NCBI GenBank assembly: GCA_035771175.1
Contig: CM069599.1
Location: 34,877,562-34,941,561, forward strand
Reading direction: 5' to 3'
From: Paratinospora sagittata
Lineage: Eukaryota > Streptophyta > Magnoliopsida > Ranunculales > Menispermaceae
Length of the DNA stretch: 64,000 nt
In this document: positions 11,281-21,718 of the stretch, piece by piece
Position numbering within the stretch: position 1 is the first letter of the stretch
Layout of the letters: each line of letters starts with the position of its first letter
Notes under the pieces: model-generated
Told to the model about the DNA's origin: nothing
What the model saw: the letters and a program-made list of their open reading frames with translations, nothing else
Databases searched by the model: none
Program-made: the position numbers and the translations under genes

Positions 11281-12449
11281 CATATGTGTGTGAGAACTTA
11301 GAATTGGTGAAAAAGATTCAGATTTTCTTCTTTTATATTTTTCAAATGAATTGGGGACCGACAGGTATGGTTTTGGTTCTTTCAGGCTTTCGAAGGAAAG
11401 TGATTTGTGAGAAGTTTCTCTTTTTTTCTCAAATAAAAAAAAAATTATGGGTCTCATCTCTCTTTTTCATAATTACAAAACCCATGATGATTGGAGTACA
11501 TTCATGGCTAAAGAAAAAGACTGAATTACCCTAGGAAGATATGAATTTGATGGTGTTTTTATTTAATTATGAAGGACAATTTAGTCCTTGAAAAATGAAA
11601 AAGGGCTCGTTCATGGGGCCAAGTTAAACCTGAATGAACACTTTTATCTCCACTCTGGTGTGTACTATCTGAGTTAAAATAAAGAAATTCAATGTATTGA
11701 CTTAGAAAGTTTAATAAAAAGGGCGTTCTCTCTTCTTCCTTTTTTACTCCAAAGTCAGTCTCTTTTCTTCTTCTTTTTTTTTTTGATGTGGATGAGTTGG
11801 GTTTTATAAGATACCTTGATATCTGAGCTTCTTCAATTTATATACATAAATCTAGTAGTAGTTCTAGATTAAAAACAGGGTTTTGTTTTGATTTGTTAAG
11901 CACACTATCGAACATTTTCTAATCAAAATCTGATACAAAAGGTGTCTTTCAAGGCAGATTACAAAAGAATTTTCTTAAAAAACAAACTCATGGGTGCTTT
12001 TCAATCCATGAGAAATTGACATCTTTGAAGTAAGTTTTAAACTTTCTAGCCTTATTTTTAAACAAAACAAAAAAAAAAAGATTGTTGCCACTGTTGAAAG
12101 TAAGGCGAGGCGATAGGCAGACGAATTTTTTTCTACAAGGCCTTAGGTTGAGTTAGACTTTTGTATTTACCCCACAGATGGAATGACATGGCGTGACTAT
12201 CTACCTGGATTTTTTATTTGTAGATCAGATTATGAAAAAAAAATCTTATGGGTAGCTTTCAATTACTATGAAAGAAACTTATCGGAGTTTTCCTACAGTG
12301 GAATTCACCATCTGCCCACAAAACTTGAGAATCCAACCAGCTAGTCTGAACTGTAAAATCTTTTTTTTTTTTTTTTCATCTTTTCACAGAAAACTAGATA
12401 TGGATTGCCAAGTACATCCAGAATAATCTATTGGGTATCATTGAATTTT

Positions 12450-13137
12450 AGGAAATAAGTAAGAGAGAGATAGAGAGAGATAGAGAATGAAAGAGGAGGA
12501 GGAGCATCTTCTGTAATCTTGATGTCCTGAAAGAGCTGTCTGGAATATCTTGTTCACAGGCTTCCACAGGCTTACGTATGGGAGAGTGAGATTTGTTTTT
12601 ATGTTTGTTTTGTTGTGTTTTTTGGGTCCCCTTTTGGATCCTCCTCTTGTTCATCCTTAGTACACAACTACAATACAATACTATTAACAAAAACATCTTA
12701 CATTCAAATCTCCCAACTTTTGAACTTGCTTCTCTTCTCTTTTCTTCACAGCCTGTCAAAGCTTGAAATTTAATAATTTTTTCCTCTTTCCTTTGTTGTT
12801 TCCCTAAGAAAAGTTGAAGGGTCTCTTAAGTTCTTCTTGCTTGCCTGCTGCCAATACCTTTGTTGGATATCTGAGTCTTCTCTAAAACTATCACCCTCCT
12901 ATCTTTTTTTCTTTTTTTAAGCTTTGATTACTCCGTCCATGAGGCTTCCTTGTTTGTTGGAATGAGCTAATTAATGGGTGTTGAAGAAGAGAGAAGTTGT
13001 GGAAGCTGTTCTTGTTCTGGGTCTTGTTTATTTAGTTAGGTAGGCTGATGGATGAGTGGGAAAGTGGGTGGGAGGGGGAAGATGATCCTTGACAGCAACA
13101 GAACAGTAGCTCTTAATCCCTACTTTACTTCTTGCAG
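12450..13137 (+). promoter_or_regulatory. Probable promoter and non-coding first exon of the DUF863-like gene
   Basis: A GA/TAGA-rich microsatellite (12462-12500) precedes CT-rich sequence typical of plant leaders. A good donor, TTGCAG/GTGAAC, lies at 13137/13138. Joining it to the acceptor GAAACAG/GAATGG at 14247/14248 would place the first usable ATG two bases into the next exon. This is inference; the transcription start is not visible, and transcript reads spanning 13137 to 14248 would settle it. Confidence 0.4.
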
Positions 13138-14249
13138 GTGAACATTTTAGCTCCCTTTTAATTTTCCTCAGTTTTAAGCTCTTCTTTTTTATCTTTATTT
13201 AAAAAAAAAAAAAAAAAGTCTCTAATGGGTTAGAGATTTCATGTTTTTGTCTGATAGATTTTTTTTGAAACTAGGTCTCTGATTACAAAATGAACAACTT
13301 CAGTTTTCTTGAATTCAACCTTTTCTTTGCTTTTCTTCTTCTTTTTTTTTTTTTTTTTCATTTTCTGAGTCTACTGAAGGATTTTGTTAACTTTAATGGA
13401 TCTTTACTTAGGCACGGGCCGGGCACTGAAGTTATTTTAAAGCATTTTTTATTAGATTCCTATACTTCCTTCTTGTGTTTGAGTTTTTAGCAATTGATTT
13501 GATCTTTGTCTTCTTTACTTGTTTTTGTGTGTTGGAATGAGCCTTGGTTAGATGGGAAGAAAGCTGAAGCAAATAGGCAATTATGATATAAATTCAGTTT
13601 CTTGTTTGTTTATTTCGATGTCACGGTATGATTACGGATGATTCATTCTATCGGAAAGCCCTACAATGATTATTCCCTACATCCAACTTAGGATCTTGAA
13701 TTGTTCATTGTGAATTCAGAAATCAAATGGAGAAGGAAATAACTCTCTTACAAGTTCAATTTGCATTGTGAATTTTCTGAATTTTAATTGCCTAGCCTTG
13801 TGCTGTTCAGAAATTACGAATTCTAAATCACCTTTTCATTTTGGTCTCTGGTTCATGCCCTCTTCCATTTCCCCTCCAAACTTTTGCAAGATTTTATTTT
13901 TCCCATTCCCATTGGATCTTATGTATTATATAGAGCTTTGAAGTGTAAATCACTCTGTTTAATTTTATAGAAATGAACTTTCGAGCAGTTCGGTGGAAGC
14001 AAATGCAAAGAACAAGTAACTTAGTATAAGAAACTTTTTTTTTAGTTAAAGTTCTATGTGCACAAAAGAATATGATACTAGAAAGCAGTTAGAGTTGCTT
14101 GAATTCTTGTCTTTTCTTTTACCCTTTTCTATTTTGTGAAAGATTCTCAAATTTCTCAGCTCTTTTTTAACCTTTTATGGAATTTAAGTTGCAACAAAGT
14201 GTAGAATTCAGAATTCCTGCTATTAATGGTTCTGATTAATGAAACAGGA

Positions 14250-15785
14250 ATGGGAACAGCACTCCAACATGCAGTTGATCTCCTAGCCACCTTACCAAAG
14301 AACAATCCAAGTGACACTGTAAATAATTCCAACGATAAAGAATTGTACACGAAAACAACTTTGAACAAGACACTGACTGGTTCCCAACAATTTCTAGACT
14401 CCATGGATAAAATCCTTGAACAATGCAACAAAGAATCCATGAGAATGACCATTCTGAAACATGAAAAGATTTTCAAAGAGCAGGTATGATCAACCTTCTA
14501 CAAATCATTCTTGTTCTCCTTGAAAGAATAAATTTAAATAAAATATACCTTCGGTCATTGTATTGTTTGATCTTTGTCTGGTCTTCCAAGCCTTAGGCCT
14601 TTTTCACCTTTCAAGGAGAAAAATACACAAGCAACGGTGAGCGGGCTTGGGAACTGTTATTTATATACGTTACAACCATTTTTTCCACTAATGAGATGAG
14701 ATTACCCTAAATCAATTAAAATTAAGAAACTTTATTTGGTTTAGAAACTTATTTCTTAATGGCATATAAGATAGATATGTGTTGGGAAACTTATCTCTTA
14801 ATGCCATATAAGATAAATATGTGAGCCACATATACCATATAACTAATACTCCTTTCGTTTGGACTCAAAAGATTTTCATTAGTTAAACCACAAGGAATGG
14901 ACCTGTAGAATTGGTTTACTGCGAAATCTACCAAATTCACCAGTTATTTTGAACCTTTAGTTTTTCTAGTAGAACTAGCATTCACTAGGAATGTTTTAGC
15001 ATCATCATTCTAAATTTTCAGTGAAAACTCATTGCATTTAAAGGAAGTACTGGATGGTGCAGGTAAAGGAACTCCACAGGCTTTACAAAGTTCAGAAAAT
15101 GCTGATGGCTGAGCTTAGAAATAATCAGTTGATCCGCCATTCTCTAGTGAAGCCAACCCCACTTGCAATTCGGGTTGGAACTAAATCCATCAACATGCCA
15201 AACCATACTGGATTCTGGAGTCCTGGCACCAGCTCAGAAGCTAACCATTTTCTTTTTGGTAATTGGAGCCAGCCCAACAACTCTAACTTTCTTCATCCAT
15301 TTAGTTCAAGAATTGATCTAAGCTCCCAGGAACAAAGTAGTAGCTGCTCTCGAGACACTTCAAAAACGCCTAGAGGTTTTGATCTTGAACTGCCTGCAGA
15401 GGAAAACAACTCCACAGACATCAGCGCCGTAGAAGATCATGGTGGGCCTAGCTCCATGAGGTCCCCAAAAGATAAAATGAGCATTCATACATCCCATGAT
15501 TCGGGTTTGTGCGGTGATGGAGAGGCTGATGTGGAATTAACATTAAGCATTGGATTAGGCAGTAGTGGCAAGAAAAAGCCAAGTAGCTCTCGAGGATTAG
15601 GCTTCTCTTCATCAAACATGAAGGAAACCAGGCGGATGGATCTGTCTACGTCAATAAGGTTGGATCCAGGAGAAGAATGCAGTAGCTCTCACAATAGCAT
15701 GGGCACAGGGAATCCAACGTTTGATCGGGAAAGCTTGCAACAACCGTCTTGGCTTTTTCAAACTCTAAGACTGAATGGGACATGA
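14250..15785 (+). CDS. DUF863-like protein with EAR-like motif
   Basis: There are two coding exons, 14250-14483 and 15063-15785, joined CAG/GTA in phase 0 for 318 aa. The ATG follows an acceptor by two bases, so a non-coding 5' exon is expected. The junction creates the conserved block FKEQVKELHRLYKVQKMLM (about residues 74-92), which I associate with the plant-specific DUF863 and related short proteins. The rest is Ser-rich and probably disordered. It contains GFDLELPAEE and the Leu-rich DVELTLSIGLG (residues 234-244; bases 15531-15557 cover VELTLSIGL), matching the LxLxL class of EAR repression motifs with Ile at the last position. No enzyme or DNA-binding domain is visible. A role as an adaptor or co-repressor partner is inference. 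Intron 14484-15062 carries a small tandem duplication. Confidence 0.85.
14743..14824. repeat. Short tandem duplication in the DUF863-like gene's intron
   Basis: 'gaaacttatttcttaatggc' with its following 18 bases ending 'gatatgtg' is repeated about 44 bp later with a few substitutions. Confidence 0.75.
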
Positions 15786-16489
15786 ATGTGTATTTATTTG
15801 ATGTGTCCCTGTCAATGTTAAATGAACTTCTGTTGTAACAAGGATATGCTTCAAGATAATGTCATTTAGTTCCCATGAAATGCTTACTGATGCGTCTGAT
15901 TCAGTTTTAGTGATCATTTCCGTTCATTCTTGATGTTATTCTTGTCGGGGAAACATCTTCAGTTTATAAGATCAATGCTGTTAATATGATTCAACTCAAC
16001 CAACTGCTTTGTTGAATGTTCGAACTCTGAATTATAACTCAATTGCAGGCACTGTATAAACTGATAGAAATTAGCATCTCTACCCTGAGCTGAAATGGTG
16101 ACAATGTCGAATCATGTTAGTTAAAGAAGGAACTGTTCTAAAAATGAAAAGGATGTGGAAAAAATAAATAAACAAATAAAGATATGGAAAGAGATATTTA
16201 AAAATAAAATGAACTACTTTATTTTCCTATCTTATTATTTTTAAGTTTCCCTTTTTAATTTTACATCCAAATGTCATACTACAGGAAGATCTTTCTTCCT
16301 TCTGAAGTGTGCAAATCCAGAGTCTGGATATATGTCATGTATGTAGTAATTATAACTAAAGTGAACTTTGCAATGCACACAGAACATTCATTTTGAGTTG
16401 TCAAAGCCTCGATGTTGAGCAAGTTAACACTAGGCACATCTCTAGATCCACCTTTAGGAGTTTTGGAAGTTTATTTCTTCGATCCAATC
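15786..16489. other. 3' flank of the DUF863-like gene and intergenic DNA
   Basis: This presumably holds the 3' UTR for the first few hundred bases. No gene-like frame and no structured repeat were seen. Confidence 0.5.
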
Positions 16490-17612
16490 TGCGTTCAATC
16501 TGCACATTGTTCCTAAGGTCGGTAATGAGGAGTTTTATTCAATTTTGGGAAGATAAATGATGCAATGATTATAGTTTGATGGATGTCCTATTTCCTCATC
16601 TCTTTAGGTTGTCTCATAATCATCCAATCTCTTCTTTCTTCTTAGCTCCCTCCAATTTTCTTTTGGCCCCTTCCTCATCTCTTTAGGTTGTCTCATAATC
16701 ATCCAATCTCTTCTTTCTTCTTAGCTCCCTCCAATTTTCTTTTGGCCCCTTCTTTGGGTTTCAATTTCTCCAGGGTTCTCACTCCAAGGAAGAAAGAGAG
16801 ACCGGTTCCTTCTTCTCCAAGTTGTAACAAGTTAGGTTCTCTCCTCATTATTTGTATGGTCTTTCTATCCTTCAGGCTCCTTTTCTTGCAAATCTTTCTT
16901 CGAGTTCTTAATTGATTGTCTATCTGCTCAACCTTTTTCCTTTTGCCTCAGTTATATGGAAAGCTCATATTCCTTCCAAAGTGAAGTTTTGGGGGTAGCT
17001 AGTGGCCCATTAAAAGATGAGCACTTGTGATGTCTTGCAAACTCAATTCTTGAGTTTTATGTTCTCCCCCCACCGCTACTGTGTTCTTTGTTTCCAGAAT
17101 GGAGAATCGGCTGAACACTTGTTATTTTTTTTATTACACTTCTTTCTAGATCGATGTGGGACATGTTCACTGTTGGCAAGCTATAAGCTCCGTCTAGTTG
17201 CAAGGAGTGCTCTATATATCTCAGCCACCTGTAGGCTCATCCAGGAGACTTAGAGACACTGACTGAGAGAGTGGCCTACCTTGCAACCATTTGGTCAATT
17301 TGGCTGAAAGCTTGAGAATTTTTGAGGATAGGTCTAATGATGTTCATATGGTTTGGGAGTCCTCTAAGCTAGCATCTTCAAGCCGGGTGGTGTGTTCTAG
17401 TATAGCTGTTGGTTATCCTTTATCGGAGTGGCTTAGAAATTGGGTGAGCTTGTTGTGGCCAGCTTTGGTCTTTTGTTGTTGTGGTTGTTGATATACTTCT
17501 GTTACTCCTTGTGTTCTCTCTGTAGTTTGCTCCTTTCTTGATTATTCTCTATGAGTTTCCTCTCAAAAACAATAATAATAATAATATTAATAATTAAAAA
17601 AAAATGAAACTA
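16490..17612 (+). mobile_element. 5'-truncated L1-type LINE fragment (reverse-transcriptase C-terminus, zf-RVT region)
   Basis: Reading across frameshifts gives plant L1 pieces. A FWED-like stretch near 16540 is followed by DVLFPHLFRLSHN, then PSKVKFWG (about 16974), then a zf-RVT-like block with YCVLCFQNGESAEHL (about 17078-17122). The 3' end 'tttcctctcaaaaacaataa' plus an A-rich tail matches the end style of the L1 copy at 35521. It is dead: multiple stops and an internal 79-bp tandem duplication. Confidence 0.7.
16592..16749. repeat. Perfect 79-bp tandem duplication inside the LINE fragment
   Basis: 16592-16670 and 16671-16749 are identical by eye, both beginning 'ttcctcatctctttaggttg'. 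Perfect identity in otherwise decayed sequence means the duplication is young, or was produced in assembly. Confidence 0.9.
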
Positions 17613-17803
17613 CATAATCAAATCCTTCTTTTAGTACAAAATGAGTCCCTGCAAACATATCGTCATGGATGAGATTTTTATTACATATTTTAGTTCAAGT
17701 ACCAAGAAGTTCCCAGGAAAGGAAACTTACAAATAATATGATAGGGGAAGAAAAATTATCAAATCTTAGATTAGAACTAATCAGCATGATACAAGCTCTT
17801 TTT

Positions 17804-19141
17804 CTAGTTCACAGCAGCGCAATCGCGCCTGATTTCACCCTGGTTTCCAGTCTTGACTCCTATTCTTCCTAGCTTTGTCATGGCAGTTGCAAAAGCCTGT
17901 TGGAAAGCTGTGTTATTTGCTGCAAAAAGGTTCACAATATTCCTTGATCTCAAATCTGTAAACAAGCTCTGATCAGATGTGAACAAGCCCATTCCTCTTT
18001 GAAGATTCCTGTAGTAAGCATTATCAAATGTTCGAGGCGTGGTAGGATCCATATTTATAGCTATTGTTGGGTCTACATTTATTGGGCACATTTGTCTTAG
18101 TTGCCTTGCATAAGTTGGATTTAGCGTTGGATCAATCGAACTGCTCCGGCTGAATCTGTAAATCCGTTTCGAGAACTTGTTACAATGAGAGAACCCAATT
18201 GTATGTGCTCCTACAATAGATATTTGCAGCTAAAAATTAGTATTAGGAATGCTATGGTAAGGATTTTTTTACCCCAAAAGCTAAAGAAGAATTATTTTTT
18301 GAAGATACCAGATAAAGCAATCATATCTGTTTGTGTGAGACCATTAGAAGCAAACATGGAATTAAGCTGGTCTAAACTGAACTCGGGATGAGGAAGACGG
18401 CGTTGAACACTAGCTTTAGTCGAGATTCTTCCATCGAGCCTTCCCAATTCGACGGGATAAGAAGGCCCACCTGTCTGCAATGAAGAATTTTTTATTTTTT
18501 TATTTTTTCTGATCATTAGCCAAATTATTATAACAGATAGATAGATTCATAGATAGATAAGATTTGTGACTAATGAATATTTATAGAATAAGAGCATTAG
18601 GTGTTTAATTTTACCAAGGCTACAACATCTCTAGTGGCCAAGGCCAATATATCAGCACATGAGACCTTGTTCCTGCAGTTAGGATCTCTGTCCAAAGCTG
18701 CTTTGGCTTTGATCACTGTGTCAAATCCATCGCCCGCAAGCGATATATCATCTGGGTGATCTTTTTCTGCGGTGTTGGTAGGAGAAGCAAGGAGGACTGA
18801 AGCATCACACCCCTAATAACAAGAATTTTCTAGTCATTAGGCATATATGATTAAAAGACAGTGCAAGAAATTAATACATGATTCTAATTGAATTTTAGAG
18901 TAGAGAGACTGATATATCGTAGAAACCAAGGTACCCGAACAAAGCAGTCATGGAAGAAGAGTCTAAGAGTGCCTGGTGCAGTAACAAAAGTCTGCCTGAA
19001 CTTCTGAGTTACTGCGTTGCGTACAATTGATTCAACATTTGGGCAGGTCCTGCTATAGTAGTTTAGTCGGAGCTGAGCAGAAACTGTGGTTATGAGAACA
19101 AGTAGAAGGAAGGAAAGAACAAAGAGTCCGGAAAGCTTCAT
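17804..19141 (-). CDS. Secreted class III peroxidase (PRX16/45/51/73-like)
   Basis: There are four exons on the minus strand: 19141-18935, 18812-18615, 18474-18309 and 18210-17804, with canonical GT-AG introns and a 166-bp third exon. The product is 325 aa, the usual family length. Residues 1-22 form a signal peptide ending VSA before QLRLNYY. The distal haem pocket is [10 protein letters not shown] (Arg60, His64). GCDASVLL and [13 protein letters not shown] follow, and the proximal haem ligand is His193 in [12 protein letters not shown]. The C-terminal [14 protein letters not shown] and the [16 protein letters not shown] block point to the Arabidopsis PRX16/45/51/73 group. These apoplastic haem enzymes use H2O2 to oxidise phenolics or generate radicals in cell walls. 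All catalytic residues are present, so it is probably functional. Substrate cannot be inferred. Confidence 0.95.
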
Positions 19142-19202
19142 AGCTGTTGTCTTTCACTTGTTGTTGTTGTTGTTGTCATATGTGTTGTGGAAGTTAGAAG
19201 GT

Positions 19203-19211
19203 CTATATATA
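19203..19211 (-). promoter_or_regulatory. TATA box of the peroxidase gene
   Basis: The minus strand reads TATATATAG 62 bp upstream of the ATG. That puts a start site about 30 bp downstream and gives a short leader, the usual geometry for this family. Confidence 0.65.
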
Positions 19212-20149
19212 CATGTAAAGATGGAAAGAATGGAAGATGGGTTGTTCTTATCTGTCAAGAATATTGAATGATAAAGCAATATATAAAATCAAAAAACAAT
19301 CATGAAAAATCAAAAAAGAAAACACTGAAAAATTTAATGGTGGTGGGATTGAAGAAGAGAGTCTTAAACAAAGAGGCTGAAGAAAATTCATCTTGAAATG
19401 CTTATATTTATAGGATTTTGTTAAATGTCACCACCTAGAGTTGCTGTAATGTTTTTTTTTTTTTTTTGGAAACGCACTAAATAGATAATGTTGATTCACA
19501 TGCTAATCAGTTGTATTCATCATTTATTTAAAGACAAAAGTTAACAAATCATGATTTTGAGTTGAATGTATTGAAAAGAACGAAAGAATCCAAGTTCCTT
19601 GTGGAAAAGAAATGCAATAAAATATGTCCTGTTTTGTCTACTGATATATCTGGCAGAATCCGTGAAGGAATGTAGAACAAACACACTGTTCTGAGGCATT
19701 AAAGACAAGAAGAAGATCTATAAAGCAGAAAAGTCCCACATTACATGTGATGAAAACAACTTCCTTTACCCTAAGCAGCCCAAATTCTACAAGTTTATTC
19801 AACACCCATTTAACTTATTTGCAAAATTTTTAGCACAAACAATTATAATAGGAGTTATTAATAGAATAAGAGAATAATGATGCAAATGGATGAGAGGCAT
19901 GTGACTGTTTGAGAATATAAAACCATATCCAATAAGCCCCAATCATCTGCTAGCACTACAATAATCTCTCTAGTTTCTTATAATTTGTTCATATAAATGA
20001 AAAAAAAAAAAAACAAGTGTAGGAGTTTGGTCAGCAATGCTTAGCTACGTGAAACCCATGTTCTTCCTTGTACTATGTGGGAATGTCAACCTATGTACTA
20101 TTTGATAGAACAGTTGACAAAGTTAATGAATGGTCATACATTAGCTAGA
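19212..20149. other. Peroxidase upstream region
   Basis: AT-rich DNA with a T15-type run near 19450; no gene and no repeat recognised. Confidence 0.5.
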
Positions 20150-20350
20150 TGACGTGGCCACATTTAAATGTTAGAGTTATTGATTGGGTGCCACCGAAGA
20201 TTTAAAAAAAATAAAAATTTTTAAGCATCTTTTTAATAAATAGACTCCTTATAATAAAAAGATGCCTTTAAATTTTTATTATTTTTTTAAATCTTTGGTG
20301 GCGCCTTGGTGGCACCCAATCAGCAACTTCAACATCCAAATGTGGCCACC
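20150..20350. repeat. Fold-back (MITE-like) inverted repeat
   Basis: About 20153-20235 and 20258-20349 are inverted copies. GATTGGGTGCCACC (20182-20195) mirrors GGTGGCACCCAATC (20308-20321), GTGGCCACATTTAAATG mirrors CATCCAAATGTGGCCAC, and the inner AT-rich arms pair around a 22-base loop. The right arm carries an extra partial copy of 'ggtggcgcc'. No convincing target duplication was found. Confidence 0.75.
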
Positions 20351-20547
20351 TTATCTGTTGGCTGGACGTTGACTAGTCAAATAATGGCAAAGAGTTCAAT
20401 ATTTTAATTTTAATGGCATTTGTGAAATTTTTTAAAATTTTGTGGCAAACAGGTCAAAAGTTTGAGCTCACATTGCCAGTTCCATTGAGAGGAAGAAGAA
20501 TGGCATTAATATAATAGCCTGTATAGTTTCAAATCCTCCAATTGCCT

Positions 20548-20722
20548 TTCTTTTTTCTTTTTTCTTTTTTTGATAAACGAGGGTATCTGAGTATCCAGTC
20601 CCGACTAATCCCTTGGGCACCTGGTTGCTCGAATGGGACACACCCCCAGTGGCCAATGCTAGTGGAGAGTTGAACTCATGATCTCTTTTCCAGATATGAG
20701 TGTCCTGAACCACTCAACCAAC
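20548..20722 (-). mobile_element. tRNA-derived SINE with perfect 16-bp target-site duplication
   Basis: On the minus strand the element begins TTGGTTGAGTGGTTCAGGAC (A-box-like TGGTTGAGTGG) and has a B-box-like GAGTTCAACTC. It ends in CCCTCGTTTATC followed by an A/AAAG-rich tail. It is bracketed by the perfect 16-bp repeat AATCCTCCAATTGCCT at 20532-20547 and 20723-20738. This is a textbook intact SINE insertion and probably young on that evidence. Confidence 0.92.
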
Positions 20723-20738
20723 AATCCTCCAATTGCCT

Positions 20739-21718
20739 ATCAAATATGTATACATAATACATATGTTAAATAAAATCAAGAAACAAAAAACAAAAGGTGT
20801 CTAATGCATGAAGCTTTTGCCATTAAAAGGTTTGAGGAAAAACTGTTTCTAAATTTGAATCATGAACTCACAATGGAAAATTTTCAACCGTTGTGCCAAT
20901 ACTCACTTTTCTACATATAAGAATGTGAATCTCAAAAAAAAAAATTAAAAAATTAAAATTATTCCACTGCCTTAGACCAACACCAACTGTATCAAGCCAA
21001 CGGGGTTATGGATGCATTGCACTTGGCATTCAAGAATTTTCTGGTAACAAGACAACCAGCATTCTTAGTTTGAAGTTGTCAAATTCAACCAACATTCTCT
21101 ATACATTGCTTGCAACATATGAACTCATTGTTCAAGTTTGAATCCGCTAGTGACAATGGAGGCTTGAGTTTTCATTACCGTGTGAAGGATACACTCATTA
21201 ACTTCTTGAAATGGTGCGAATCAAGCATTTTAAACATGCCAGTTGCCAGTTGGACCAGTGCTGGTTAGTCATACTGTCATGCACTGACATGTTACCATGT
21301 TCCCAAAAAATAGCTGAGTTCTAAGAATATGCAATCCAAGATCTTAATGTGAACCACAGGAAGAAGAAAAGATACGCATAGATCACAAGACATACAAGTG
21401 TGAAATTGTGAATCTCCTATTTGAATGAAACAAAAATATGACAAGTAACGACAATTATATTCTTTCCCAATGTTCATTCATGCACCGTATCTGAACATGG
21501 TGGGTATTTTGACTTTTACAATTTTAGAGAAGAAGTTTTCTGTCTCATTCCAATGACTGAAACTAGAACTTTTCACTTCATAGCTACAGGGCAGGGGCAT
21601 CTAACTACATTTAACTTTTCAACACCATCGCTTGAGAAAAACCAGACCAGCTCAGAACAGAATCTGAAACAACTTCGGTGCTAATTCCGCTGATAATGCC
21701 GCTTGGACTACAATTTCT
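20739..21718. other. Intergenic DNA and CENP-O 3' flank
   Basis: No gene-like frame. The last few hundred bases should hold the CENP-O 3' UTR on the minus strand. Confidence 0.5.

Larger units (their letters stand above)
9977..12449. other. AT-rich intergenic DNA
   Basis: Apart from the microsatellite near 10550-10670 and the SINE relic near 11150 this region holds nothing I can identify. The 157-codon frame starting at 11061 translates to Lys/Phe-rich sequence that runs through the SINE relic, so it is not a gene. Confidence 0.5.

Noticed and set aside
11061..11534. 157-codon frame
   Set aside because: Lys/Phe-rich translation crossing a SINE relic; no family resemblance.
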